This document shows positions 26,087-35,129 of a stretch of DNA of 64,000 nucleotides, in pieces. The notes below the pieces were generated by a model. It did no database searches, was not told where the DNA came from, and saw only the letters and a program-made list of their open reading frames with translations. Numbering within the stretch: position 1 is the stretch's first letter; every line of letters begins with the position of its first letter. The stretch spans positions 66,345 through 130,344 of the forward strand of contig PKXU01000082.1 of assembly GCA_003132445.1 (NCBI GenBank). The letters run 5' to 3'. Source of the DNA: Acidobacteriaceae bacterium. GTDB taxonomy: Bacteria; Acidobacteriota; Terriglobia; Terriglobales; Acidobacteriaceae. A program made the position numbers and the translations under genes.

Positions 26087-28243
26087 TTATCGTTCCTTTC
26101 CCACCGCTTTTCGCTTTCCTGTTGGAACGTGAGCGGGGATGGCGGTGGGAACCTTCCCTTCCGCAACCCGCATCAGGAAATCCTGCGCGCTGAAAGCCGC
26201 GGCCCCAGTGGGCGGCCGGCGATTGCGAGCGCCGTGCATGGGCTGCCAGGCACGCATGTAAGTAGCATCCTTCAACAGAATTCTTGCCTTACGGTTATCG
26301 GCCAAATAGGCATCCAAAATTTCATGCCGCACCCGTTCCCGCAACATTTCATCGCGCAGCGGCACCAGCACTTCGACACGCTCATAAAGATTGCGAGGCA
26401 TCCAATCTGCGCTGCCGATATAAATCGCTTCTTCGCCCCCATTTGAAAAGTAGTAAATCCGGCTATGCTCCAGAAACCGGCCGACAATGCTGCGCACGCG
26501 GATGTGGTCGCTCACCCCGCGCACGCCCGGACGCAGCGCGCAGATACCGCGCACAATCAGATCAATCTGTACGCCAGCTTGCGACGCGCGGTAAAGGGCT
26601 TGGATCACACCCTTGTCCAACAGCGCGTTCATCTTCGCGATGATGCGAGCTTCTTTGCCCTGCCGCGCGTGCTCGGTCTCCCGATCAATGAGGGCGATGC
26701 ACTTCTCCGCCAGATCCAGAGGAGCCACCAAAAGCGGCTCGTAGCTTGGATTCTCAGCGTAAGCCGTCAGGAAACTGAAAACATCGTGCACGGCACGCGT
26801 GATCTCAGGATTGGCCGTGAACAAACTTAAATCAGTGTAGATTCTTGCAGTGTTTGCGTTGTAGTTCCCAGTGCCGATATGAGCATAACTGCGCGCCACC
26901 CCGTCAGGGTCGCGCCGCACCAGCAGAGACAACTTGCAGTGCGTTTTCAGGCCCACCAGGCCGTGGAAGACCTGCACTCCCGCGTCTTCCAGATCGCGCG
27001 CCCAGCGTATATTCGAAGCTTCATCAAAGCGCGCCTTCAACTCCACCACGGTGGTTACTTCCTTGCGCGACGCCGCGTCCATTAGCGAAGGCACAATCAA
27101 TGAATGTTCGCTGGTGCGGTAGAGAGTCTGCTTGATGGAAAGAACATTCTCATCCTCCGCCGCCGATTCAATAAACGAAATAACGGCGTCGTAGGAGTCG
27201 AATGGATGATGCAGCAGAATGTCATGCGCGCGCAGCTCCTCGAACAAGTCCTTGAATTTAGAAGTGAGCCGTAACTCGCGCGGAGAAAAAGCGGGGTCCT
27301 TGAGATCCGGCCGCTTCACCTGCTCGTAGACATTAAACAGGCGCGAAAGATTGACCGGACCATTTACCGGAAAAACCTGCCACGGATCCAGCTCGAACAC
27401 CGTGCGCAAGCGATCGATGATCTCCGGGTCGGCATCCGCTTCAATTTCCATGCGGACCGCATCCCCTTTGCGCCGGTTATGCAATTCCGCACGCACCGAT
27501 TCCAGCAGGCTTCTCGCCTCTTCTTCCGCCAAATACAGATTGCTGTTGCGAGTCACGCGAAAAGGCGCGGACGAAACGATGTCATATCCGTGGTACATGC
27601 GCACGGCATGATGTGCCACCAGGTCGGCCAGGAAAATAAAGTCGGCAGTGCCCTCTGACGGCAACCGCACCAGCCGTGGCAAAGCCCGCGGCACGGAAAC
27701 TACGCCAGTGTAAGTGAGCGCCGAGCGCCGCCGCCGGCGCAGCAGAAAACCGAGACACAAAGCTTTGTTAATGACTCGTGGGAAGGGATGCGCCGGATCC
27801 ACGGTAACCGGCGTCAACAGCGGGTCCAGTTCCTTTTCGCAGTATTCTTCTACGAAGCCTAAAGCATCGGCATCCAGTTCGTGCAGTCCCAGAACCCGAA
27901 TTCCATTCTCGGCCAGCGCTGGACGCAAACTTCCATTCCAGCAGTCATACTGATCGTCCACAAATTCGTGCGTCAGCCGGTTCAGTAGACCGCGTTTTTC
28001 CATCAGCGTTACACCGTCGGGCCCGGCCTCGTTGTAGCCGTCCTCGATTTGCTGCATCATGGCGGCCACGCGCACTTCGAAAAACTCATCCAGGTTGCTC
28101 GCGGAGATGGCCAGAAACTTCAGCCGCTCCAGAAGCGGATTTCCTTCGTCCGATGCCTCTTCGAGCACCCGCCGATTGAATGCCAGCCAGGAAGTGTCGC
28201 GGTTCAAAAAGTACTGTGGGTTGTCGAGCGAGATTCGAGCCAT
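26087..28243 (-). CDS. ppk: Polyphosphate kinase Ppk1
   Basis: A 718-residue kinase that polymerises the gamma-phosphate of ATP into polyphosphate. Length is standard. The N-terminal domain opens with YFLNRDTSWLAFNRRVLEEA. The phospholipase D-like catalytic core includes the two His regions KTHCKLSLLVRR and YAHIGTGNYNANTARIYTDL, spaced like the pair containing the phosphorylated His of E. coli Ppk. VRGICALRPG and FSNGGEEAIYIGSADWMPRN follow in the C-terminal domain. The last 45 residues are a basic tail after the catalytic core. First gene of ppk-sixA. The 249-bp gap before it contains the porin terminator and no convincing Pho box. Confidence 0.97.
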   Translation of the reverse strand: MARISLDNPQYFLNRDTSWLAFNRRVLEEASDEGNPLLERLKFLAISASNLDEFFEVRVAAMMQQIEDGYNEAGPDGVTLMEKRGLLNRLTHEFVDDQYDCWNGSLRPALAENGIRVLGLHELDADALGFVEEYCEKELDPLLTPVTVDPAHPFPRVINKALCLGFLLRRRRRSALTYTGVVSVPRALPRLVRLPSEGTADFIFLADLVAHHAVRMYHGYDIVSSAPFRVTRNSNLYLAEEEARSLLESVRAELHNRRKGDAVRMEIEADADPEIIDRLRTVFELDPWQVFPVNGPVNLSRLFNVYEQVKRPDLKDPAFSPRELRLTSKFKDLFEELRAHDILLHHPFDSYDAVISFIESAAEDENVLSIKQTLYRTSEHSLIVPSLMDAASRKEVTTVVELKARFDEASNIRWARDLEDAGVQVFHGLVGLKTHCKLSLLVRRDPDGVARSYAHIGTGNYNANTARIYTDLSLFTANPEITRAVHDVFSFLTAYAENPSYEPLLVAPLDLAEKCIALIDRETEHARQGKEARIIAKMNALLDKGVIQALYRASQAGVQIDLIVRGICALRPGVRGVSDHIRVRSIVGRFLEHSRIYYFSNGGEEAIYIGSADWMPRNLYERVEVLVPLRDEMLRERVRHEILDAYLADNRKARILLKDATYMRAWQPMHGARNRRPPTGAAAFSAQDFLMRVAEGKVPTAIPAHVPTGKRKAVGKER

Positions 28244-28392
28244 GGGAGAGCGCTTTACGTTTTATCTGTGAGATTTTCCCTGCGAACGATTCCCTTGAGT
28301 GCAGCTCCAAGTACGGGACCTTCAGTATAAAGCATCGAGCAAGGCTACGCAGCCGCTTGACCCAAAAGAGATTCGAACCGTTGTCTTCGCTC

Positions 28393-28437
28393 AAAATCAA
28401 AACGGCACCCAGACAGCGTGAATCTGTCCAGGTGCCG
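28393..28437 (-). terminator. Rho-independent terminator after the porin gene
   Basis: CGGCACC (28403-28409) pairs with GGTGCCG (28431-28437); inside, GACAG pairs with CTGTC around a 7-nt loop. On the minus strand the stem is followed by TTTTGATTTT (28393-28402). It lies about 55 bp after the porin stop and before ppk, so it should end the pstS-porin transcript. Confidence 0.75.
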
Positions 28438-28492
28438 GTAGCTTTGCGTTGACCGGCAAAAGCGCCGGCAAAAGTGTCCGCCATTTCCTACG

Positions 28493-30301
28493 CTATGGCA
28501 GGTAGTAGCGGAACGACGTGAGTATCATGTTGTCGACTCCCTGTGCGGAGCTTGGAGCACCCGCACCCGACCAGGAATTGCGGATTATGACCGAGTACTG
28601 CGGACCAAACTGTATTCGGCCCCAGTTAAATTTCTCCTTGGCTCCGTCAGCCACCTTGAACCAGACACCGGCAGTGCCTTCCATGACCACACGCGAGTCG
28701 CCCGTGCAATTCGAGAGCGCGCCAGGAGAGAATCCACCTGAACCCGGTCCGGTTTCGGTTAAGCAGCCGGTGTTGACAAAGAACGGCGACCCGTAACCCA
28801 CATACTTTTTTTGCACCGGGTCATAGTCCGCCGCGCGGCCCGCATACTCTGCCCCGCCATTGAAGTAGATATCAGCCTTGGAGTTGTGGAATTCAAGAGT
28901 CGATAACCCTTGCAGGCTCTTGATGAGATAAAGCGTTCCATTGGTGTGGACAGAAACGTCCGACAATCCTGCTGTGCCGTAGCGCCCCTCGCCGCTGCCG
29001 CCAAAGCCATGGAGTCCGAGATCGACGTGCTTATGGGCAAACGACCAGCGTACGTTGGCGCCGATTCCACCACCGTCCTTTGAACTGTTATACGCGCCAG
29101 TAGCGTTCGGTCCGGCCTTGGTGCTGCCGCCGCACACCGTGGTTGTGGCTACGTCTTCGCAAGGGAAGACACGATCGCGGAAGCGGCTGTACACGCCGAA
29201 AATTTCGTAGTGTCCGAAACCCGGCTCGAAAGCAAGCTTGGCAACGATATCGGGCGACGGATTGAAGGAATAGTTAGACTGGTTATTGAACAGGCCGCTG
29301 GTCACGCCCGCGGTTCCTACCAGGAAATTGGAAGCGTTATTGTGCGCAGTGAGCGTGGCCGACGCGTCCTCCATCGACACCGCCAACCAAACCTTGTTGT
29401 TAAAGTTCTTCGCCAGGCGCAATCCGTATTGCCGCGCCCAGCTGAAGCCCACCGTATATTGAGGGTCGATGGTCATTGGAGTCGCTTCCGTGCGATTATC
29501 CACGCCATGCTTGGTTTCCGTGACCAGACTCCACATTTGTCCGCCGGTGACGCTCCAGCCATTGTCCATCTCGGCCTTGCCCCACGCTTGCCGCTGGCGG
29601 AGTGAGTAGCTGTTGCTTTGGTTGTTGTTGGAGGTATCAGCCGCCGACAGGAAGTCAGTTTCAACGTAACCCGACAACTTCGCGTTTCTCAAACGGCCTT
29701 CCACCAGCATCGAGAGTCGCGACTGCCGTCCGGAACCGAAGAATTCCGACATATTGTAGGTGGAGCTGCCGGGAAAGGGCACAGTGTTGAAGGGAGTGTT
29801 GATGTCCGCCCCCAGAGCACGTTGCCGCCAAACCGTTTCACCCGCCAGAAAGCCTCCCGGCGTGATGGTCACGCCTTTAACGTGAATAGCCATCGGAGCT
29901 GCCGAAATGTTCTTTTGTGTTTCCTGGACGCTCACGACGGTGCTGGCGATATTGCTTTTCAGGTCAGTCACATCGCTCTTCAATTCGCTGACAGTCTGTT
30001 GTTGCTGCGCAGCTTGCGCCTGGGCCGTGTCCGCTTTGCTCTGTGCGTCGCTGGCCGCGCTTTGCGCCTGTTGCGTCGCCTGATCCTTGTTGTGAAGTTC
30101 ATCGCGCAGTGCTTGAATCTCCCGTTGCTGCTGCGCCAGAGCCGCCTGTTGCGAGGCGATTGCATCCTTCAGCGCTTGCACATCCGCAGCGGTTACTGTC
30201 TCCGCCGGTCGTTTCTTCCTGGGTTGGGGCGCAGTGCTGGTCTGTCCGACCAGTCCCGTCGCCAGAGACAGAATGGCACACAACTTCCACACAGACTTCA
30301 T
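28493..30301 (-). CDS. Outer-membrane porin with coiled-coil neck, probably phosphate-related
   Basis: A 602-residue exported protein. After a signal peptide (LCAILSLATGLVGQ), residues about 40-130 are a Gln/Ala-rich coiled coil (QQAALAQQQREIQALRDELH, DAQSKADTAQAQAAQQQQ), which can form a trimeric periplasmic stalk. From residue about 150 the sequence is beta-strand rich with aromatic girdles and ends in FRYYLP, consistent with a beta-barrel; MAIHVKGVTITPGGFLAGET looks like the first strands of OprO/OprP-type porins. It follows pstS by 57 bp on the same strand, so it probably shares the Pho-box-like control of pstS and could let phosphate or polyphosphate through the outer membrane. AAGGAGAGG precedes the ATG. 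Confidence 0.8.
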   Translation of the reverse strand: MKSVWKLCAILSLATGLVGQTSTAPQPRKKRPAETVTAADVQALKDAIASQQAALAQQQREIQALRDELHNKDQATQQAQSAASDAQSKADTAQAQAAQQQQTVSELKSDVTDLKSNIASTVVSVQETQKNISAAPMAIHVKGVTITPGGFLAGETVWRQRALGADINTPFNTVPFPGSSTYNMSEFFGSGRQSRLSMLVEGRLRNAKLSGYVETDFLSAADTSNNNQSNSYSLRQRQAWGKAEMDNGWSVTGGQMWSLVTETKHGVDNRTEATPMTIDPQYTVGFSWARQYGLRLAKNFNNKVWLAVSMEDASATLTAHNNASNFLVGTAGVTSGLFNNQSNYSFNPSPDIVAKLAFEPGFGHYEIFGVYSRFRDRVFPCEDVATTTVCGGSTKAGPNATGAYNSSKDGGGIGANVRWSFAHKHVDLGLHGFGGSGEGRYGTAGLSDVSVHTNGTLYLIKSLQGLSTLEFHNSKADIYFNGGAEYAGRAADYDPVQKKYVGYGSPFFVNTGCLTETGPGSGGFSPGALSNCTGDSRVVMEGTAGVWFKVADGAKEKFNWGRIQFGPQYSVIIRNSWSGAGAPSSAQGVDNMILTSFRYYLP

Positions 30302-30358
30302 CGTCCTCTCCTTTTTGTGCCGCGATGAATGAATATCCCCCGCCGCTTGCGGAGTTTT

Positions 30359-31363
30359 TTATTTGACCTGCTTGATTGCTTCTTTCACTTTCGCCACAAC
30401 ATTTTCCGGCAATGGTGCGTAGGACAGCTCAGAAGTCATCTTCTGACCGTCAGTAACCATCCAGTTCAGAAAGTCGGCCAGGATCTTGCCCTTTGCCGGA
30501 TCCTTCGACTGCGCCGGAATCAGCAACCAGGTAAAACTGGAAATCGGATAGGCATCTTTTCCGGGAGCGTTCGTGATTGACACCCGGAAATCCGGCGGCA
30601 TCTTTGGCGCCGAAGCGGCCGCCGCGGTAACGCTCTCCAGTGACGCCTTCACGAAAGCTCCAGCGGAATTGCCCACGCTCCCGTATGGAATCTTGTTCTG
30701 CACCGCGTAAATTAACTCTACGTAACCAATCGACCCCGGCAGCTGGCGAATAAATCCCGCGACCCCCTCGTTCCCCTTTCCTCCCATACCAACCGGCCAC
30801 TTCACCGAGGTGTCGCTGCCCACCTGGCTCTTCCACTCCGGACTCACCTTGGAAAGATAGTCGGTCCAGATAAAGGTAGTGCCGCTGCCGTCGGAACGAT
30901 GCACCACGATGATTTCCTTGTCGGGCAAGCTTACTCCCGGGTTCGCCGAGGTAATCGCTTTGTCATTCCATTTGGAGATCCTGCCCAGGAAAATTCCCGC
31001 CAAAGCTTCGGGCGTGAATTTAATTTCCCCGGTTACTCCGGGAATGTTGTAGGCCGGTACATCTGCTCCCAGTACGGTCGGAATATTCAGAATCTTCGTC
31101 TTCGCTTCCTGGAGTTGCTTGTCCGTCATGGGCATGTCGCTGGCACCGAAATCCACGGTGCCGGCCGTTACCTGTCGGATTCCGCCGCCGCTGCCGATGG
31201 ACTGATAGTTAACTTGCGCCTCAGAATGCAGTTTGTGATATTCGCTGAACCACTTCGAATAGATCGGATATGGAAACGTTGCCCCGGCTGCGTTTAGCGT
31301 TGTCTGCCCCACTACCGGCATCGCCAGCAGCACACACACCAACAGCAGCATGATCTTGCGCAC
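30359..31363 (-). CDS. pstS: Phosphate-binding protein PstS
   Basis: A 334-residue periplasmic phosphate-binding protein. The signal peptide is MLLLVCVLLAMPVVGQT. The mature part opens LNAAGATFPYPIYSKWFSEY, with NYQSIGSGGGIRQVTAGTVD and FGASDMPMT, and VHRSDGSGTTFIWTDYLSK; these include the phosphate-binding Ser/Thr/Arg loops of the family. GTG start at 31363 with a strong ribosome site AAAGGAGG nine bases before it. A GTTACA-N5-GTTACA repeat lies 47-63 bp upstream. It is separated from pstCAB by 8 kb, and instead heads an operon with a porin. Confidence 0.96.
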   Translation of the reverse strand: MRKIMLLLVCVLLAMPVVGQTTLNAAGATFPYPIYSKWFSEYHKLHSEAQVNYQSIGSGGGIRQVTAGTVDFGASDMPMTDKQLQEAKTKILNIPTVLGADVPAYNIPGVTGEIKFTPEALAGIFLGRISKWNDKAITSANPGVSLPDKEIIVVHRSDGSGTTFIWTDYLSKVSPEWKSQVGSDTSVKWPVGMGGKGNEGVAGFIRQLPGSIGYVELIYAVQNKIPYGSVGNSAGAFVKASLESVTAAAASAPKMPPDFRVSITNAPGKDAYPISSFTWLLIPAQSKDPAKGKILADFLNWMVTDGQKMTSELSYAPLPENVVAKVKEAIKQVK

Positions 31364-31409
31364 CAGGTAATTCCTCCTTTAAATTGATATCCCGTTCTAG
31401 CGGCAGAAT

Positions 31410-31426
31410 GTTACAAGACGGTTACA
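31410..31426 (-). promoter_or_regulatory. Pho-box-like direct repeat upstream of pstS
   Basis: GTTACA (31410-31415), five bases, GTTACA (31421-31426): identical hexamers with an 11-bp period, ending 47 bp before the pstS start. On the transcribed strand it reads TGTAAC-N5-TGTAAC. It is the same pattern as the site before pstC, and both genes are classic Pho regulon members, so PhoB binding is a reasonable reading. The remaining gap to the TPR gene shows nothing else. Confidence 0.65.
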
Positions 31427-31510
31427 GGCGGGTGAATTTCTGATGAAAGGCACAGCACTCAATGCAGGGATTGAGACAGGCTGCTCAAAAGCAAGGGAAT
31501 TTCATTTTTT

Positions 31511-32377
31511 CTAACGTTCGCTTTGCAGGTGCGCGATCTCGCGAGGAAACAGCGTATTCGCGGGAAACTGCCGCCGTAAGCCAGCCAGCAACTGCAGTGC
31601 CCGCGAATTATTTTTCTCCCGAACGTAAACAATAGCCAGCAGCACGCGAGCAAACGGCGCCAGATAGTGCCCATGCTCGGCAGTCATTTGCAGATCGGCG
31701 AGTCCTCCTTGCTTATCCGCAGAAAGCCCGCCCATGCGAAGAAGCCAGCGAATCGGGGCTGCCATGCTTCCGATAATGTACTTGCTGAAGCCCGTCGCCA
31801 GCAGCGCGTCGTAACAATCATGGCAAACCGCCAGCAGTTCCTGCGCGGAGGCCGAAGCTTGTTTAGTGAAGTGCAACGATGCCAGATTTCGCTTTTCGAT
31901 GAGCGCCGCATAGTCCGCTTGCAGCCCTGCCGACAAAGTCAGGGCAAATAAAGCGTCTTGATCTTTAGGATCTTTGGCCAATCGCACATGCGAAAGATTT
32001 TCGGCTCGTCCAATGGCTGCCATGAACTGCCCGCGGAGAGTGGGATCGGGGCTTAGTTTGCGACGACCTGCGAATGCGGCATCATTCTCGTAGAACTGAG
32101 ACTCCAGCACTCCCAGCCGGTTGAACTCGGAAAATAAAAATCCCGCCGCCTCGCTCACTGGGCCAACCGGATCGTCCGGATGCAGTTGTTGAAAAGCTGC
32201 GAAGTTCTTTTGTGCGCCCGCAAAATCCAGATTGTACAGTCCAAAATATCCGCGGTCGAGGGCGGAACCTACACCGGACAGCGGCAGATCCTCGGCTCGC
32301 CCTCTCGGGCACAGAGCGCAACCCAACCACAAGACTGCTACTATGATCCGCTCTCGTGCATCGAATGGCATAGCCAT
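31511..32377 (-). CDS. Exported TPR-like protein of unknown function
   Basis: A 288-residue protein with a signal-like N-terminus (IIVAVLWLGCALCPRGRAED). It is mostly helical with TPR-like pairs: FGLYNLDFAGAQKNFAAFQQ followed by DDPVGPVSEAAGFLFSE, and later YLAPFARVLLAIVYVREKNN with RALQLLAGLRRQFPANTLF. Two cysteines (AVCHDCYDALL) in a CxxC-like spacing sit near residue 180. Family members in related bacteria are annotated only as TPR proteins. It lies upstream of pstS on the same strand with a 147-bp gap and probably has separate transcription. Function not known. Confidence 0.7.
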   Translation of the reverse strand: MAMPFDARERIIVAVLWLGCALCPRGRAEDLPLSGVGSALDRGYFGLYNLDFAGAQKNFAAFQQLHPDDPVGPVSEAAGFLFSEFNRLGVLESQFYENDAAFAGRRKLSPDPTLRGQFMAAIGRAENLSHVRLAKDPKDQDALFALTLSAGLQADYAALIEKRNLASLHFTKQASASAQELLAVCHDCYDALLATGFSKYIIGSMAAPIRWLLRMGGLSADKQGGLADLQMTAEHGHYLAPFARVLLAIVYVREKNNSRALQLLAGLRRQFPANTLFPREIAHLQSER

Positions 32378-32655
32378 CTCACTTCGTAGTATCGTCGATT
32401 ATGGTCGATAGTGATTAAGTAATCGTGATCCCGTTGCTTCAGTGCTCTTTTGGAATCAGTGCGCGTTTAATCTAGTGATTAGTTGCAATTTGGGCGGCCT
32501 AGGGCCGCTATCCATTTGATGATTCCCGCCGCAAACGCTCGAGCCCTTTCTTGTAACCGCTGGGCACTGGTTCGTTTTGCAACCATTCGTTTGGCGACAG
32601 TCCGCGTGGCGACGATCTGTTCGAAAACGTTCTTCAGCCCGAGGACAAAACCCGC

Positions 32656-35070
32656 ATGACTGACTCTTCCGCACGCTATGCGCCGGGCTGGCCCGGCATT
32701 CCTCCACGTTGGACCTCGAGCGCCAAGAGTGGGGTGGGTACGGCCCTCAATCAGCACAGCAAAGTCTGGTTTACGATCAGTCACGGCATCCTCAACGAAG
32801 TTTATTTTCCCCGCGTTGATCAGGCTTGCACCCGAGACATGGGATTCATCGTTACCAATGGCCGTGATTTTTTCTCTGAAGAAAAGCGCCACTGCACCTT
32901 TGAAAACCGGCCTTTTGAACCGGGCGTTCCCGGCTATAAACTGATCAATACCGAAAACAGCGGACGCTATCGCATTCACAAAGAAGTTCTTACAGACCCC
33001 TACCGCAACGTCGTTCTCCAGAAGGTCCGTTTCGAAGCGCTGCAGGGAGCGTTGTCCGATTACCACCTTTACGCATTGCTCTCGCCGCATCTGGCAAATT
33101 GCGGATATCACAACACCGGTTGGATCGGCGACTACAAGGGTGTTCCCATGTTCTTCGCCGAGCGCGACGGCGCTACTCTGTCCTTCGCGTCGTCAGCTCC
33201 CTGGAGGAAAACCTCCGTGGGATTCGTCGGCGCTTCCGATGGCTGGCAGGATTTGTCCCAGCATTTCCAGATGGAGTGGGAATACACGCGGGCGGAGAAC
33301 GGCAACATTGCCTTCACCGGAGAGATCGATCTTGCCGCCTGCCAAGGTGAATTCATACTCGCAGTGGGCTTCGGATCAATCTGGTCAGAAGCCGGCCAGC
33401 AGGCTCGATCGGCGTTATTCGAAGACTATGAAGAAATCCGGCAGCACTACCTTGGGCAGTGGCAAAACTGGCAAACCACACTGCGCAAACTGGACGAACC
33501 TCTGCGTCAGAACGATCTTTATCGCGCCTCTACCTCCGTGCTGCGCACCCACGAGTCAAAGGATTTTCTGGGCGGCATCATCGCCAGCCTCTCGATTCCC
33601 TGGGGATTCAACAAGGGCGACGAGGATCTTGGTGGATACCATCTGGTTTGGCCGCGTGATCTGGTCGAAACCGCGGGAGCGCTGCTGGCTGCGGGCGACG
33701 TCTCCGATGCCGTGCGTGTGCTCCGCTATCTCGAATCCACTCAGGAGGTGGCGGGCAACTGGGTCCAGAATCTTTGGCTCGATGGACGGCCTTACTGGAG
33801 CGGCATCCAGATGGACGAAACCGCGTTTCCGATTCTCTTGATCGATCTGCTCCGCCGCGAAGCGCCCGATGCCTTGGGAACACTCGACCGCTGGTGGCCC
33901 ATGGTGCGCAAAGCCGCCAGTTTCATTGTTCGCAACGGTCCGGTTACGCAACAGGATCGATGGGAAGAAGACGCAGGCTACTCGCCGTTCACTTTGGCCG
34001 CGGAAATCTCCGCCTTGCTGGCCGGCGCCGACATTGCCGACCTCACCGGACACACTCATGAAGCCGTAACCATGCGCGACACCGCCGATGCCTGGAACGA
34101 CAACATCGAGCGCTGGGTCTACGCCACGGGAGGCGATCTGGCGCAACAACTCGGCATCGATGGCTACTATGTGCGCATTGCCCCGCCTAATACCGACGCC
34201 AGCGCCGCCTCGCCTACTCAGGGATTTGTTCCCATCAAGAACCGTGCGCCGGGGCAGGACGGCGAACGGGCCTATCACATGATCAGCCCCGACGCACTGG
34301 CGCTCGTGCGCTTCGGACTGCGCGCGCCCAACGATCCACGCATTCTGAACACACTCCGCGCCATTGATGCCTTGCTCGGCGTTGAGTTACCCCAGGGGCC
34401 GTGTTGGTATCGCTACAACGGAGACGGCTACGGCGAACACAAAGACGGCTCCGCCTTTGACGGCACTGGCATCGGCCGCCCGTGGCCCTTGCTGGCTGGC
34501 GAGCGTGCGCACTACGCATTAGCGGGCGGCCATCGCGACGAGGCCGTGGCATTGCTTACGGTTATGGAGAACTCCACCGCCGGACAAAGCCGCCTTCTGT
34601 CCGAGCAGGTCTGGGATGCCGCGGATATTCCCGCGCTCGAACTCTATCGCGGAAAACCGTCTGGCTCAGCCTGCCCACTCGTCTGGGCTCACTCGGAATA
34701 CATCAAGCTCCGACGCTCGATTCACGACAACAAAATCTTTGACCAGCCTCCACAGACCGTTCAGCGATATCTGGTTGAGAAACACACGCGCCAGCATTTC
34801 GGCTGGCGGTTCAACAACAAGGTCCGTTCCATACCGCGCAATCAGACCCTTCGCATCGCCCTCCTCACGCCCGCTCGCGTGCATTGGAGCGTCGATGGCT
34901 GGAAGACCGCGCAAGATACCGACACCAGCGACACCGGCCTCGACCTTCATGTACTCCATCTACCCACCGCGTCATTGCCCGCGGGAGGCCAGGTAGTCTT
35001 CACTTTTTATTGGCCGGAGGAGAACCGCTGGGAAGGGACTGACTATACAGTAACCGTCGAAAACAGTTGA
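32656..35070 (+). CDS. Glycoside hydrolase family 15 glucan 1,4-alpha-glucosidase (glucoamylase)
   Basis: An 804-residue GH15 protein releasing glucose from starch, glycogen or maltodextrin ends. Residues about 1-270 form the N-terminal beta-sandwich (SGVGTALNQHSKVWFTISHG, EVYFPRVDQACTRDMGF). The (alpha/alpha)6 barrel follows, with WGFNKGDEDLGGYHLVWPRD, VQNLWLDGRPYWSGIQMDET, RWEEDAGYSPFTLAAEISAL and GSAFDGTGIGRPWPLLAGER, which hold the catalytic glutamates of the family. A small C-terminal beta domain (residues about 700-804) follows. No signal peptide is seen, so it is probably intracellular, acting on glycogen. GAGGAC precedes the ATG. The 278-bp gap upstream has no recognised element. Confidence 0.93.
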   Translation: MTDSSARYAPGWPGIPPRWTSSAKSGVGTALNQHSKVWFTISHGILNEVYFPRVDQACTRDMGFIVTNGRDFFSEEKRHCTFENRPFEPGVPGYKLINTENSGRYRIHKEVLTDPYRNVVLQKVRFEALQGALSDYHLYALLSPHLANCGYHNTGWIGDYKGVPMFFAERDGATLSFASSAPWRKTSVGFVGASDGWQDLSQHFQMEWEYTRAENGNIAFTGEIDLAACQGEFILAVGFGSIWSEAGQQARSALFEDYEEIRQHYLGQWQNWQTTLRKLDEPLRQNDLYRASTSVLRTHESKDFLGGIIASLSIPWGFNKGDEDLGGYHLVWPRDLVETAGALLAAGDVSDAVRVLRYLESTQEVAGNWVQNLWLDGRPYWSGIQMDETAFPILLIDLLRREAPDALGTLDRWWPMVRKAASFIVRNGPVTQQDRWEEDAGYSPFTLAAEISALLAGADIADLTGHTHEAVTMRDTADAWNDNIERWVYATGGDLAQQLGIDGYYVRIAPPNTDASAASPTQGFVPIKNRAPGQDGERAYHMISPDALALVRFGLRAPNDPRILNTLRAIDALLGVELPQGPCWYRYNGDGYGEHKDGSAFDGTGIGRPWPLLAGERAHYALAGGHRDEAVALLTVMENSTAGQSRLLSEQVWDAADIPALELYRGKPSGSACPLVWAHSEYIKLRRSIHDNKIFDQPPQTVQRYLVEKHTRQHFGWRFNNKVRSIPRNQTLRIALLTPARVHWSVDGWKTAQDTDTSDTGLDLHVLHLPTASLPAGGQVVFTFYWPEENRWEGTDYTVTVENS

Positions 35071-35129
35071 TCAAGACTGCCGTGGTGAGCAGTCAGGAAA
35101 ACATCTGCGTTACAGGCCGGTGGGAAGTT

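Noticed and set aside
30340..30358. CCGC/GCGG hairpin followed by T6 between pstS and the porin gene
   Set aside because: The T-run is on the plus strand, but the genes run on the minus strand; it cannot end their transcript, and no plus-strand gene is present.
33556..34278. 240-codon minus-strand frame over the GH15 gene
   Set aside because: Antisense shadow; the glucoamylase motifs lie on the other strand.
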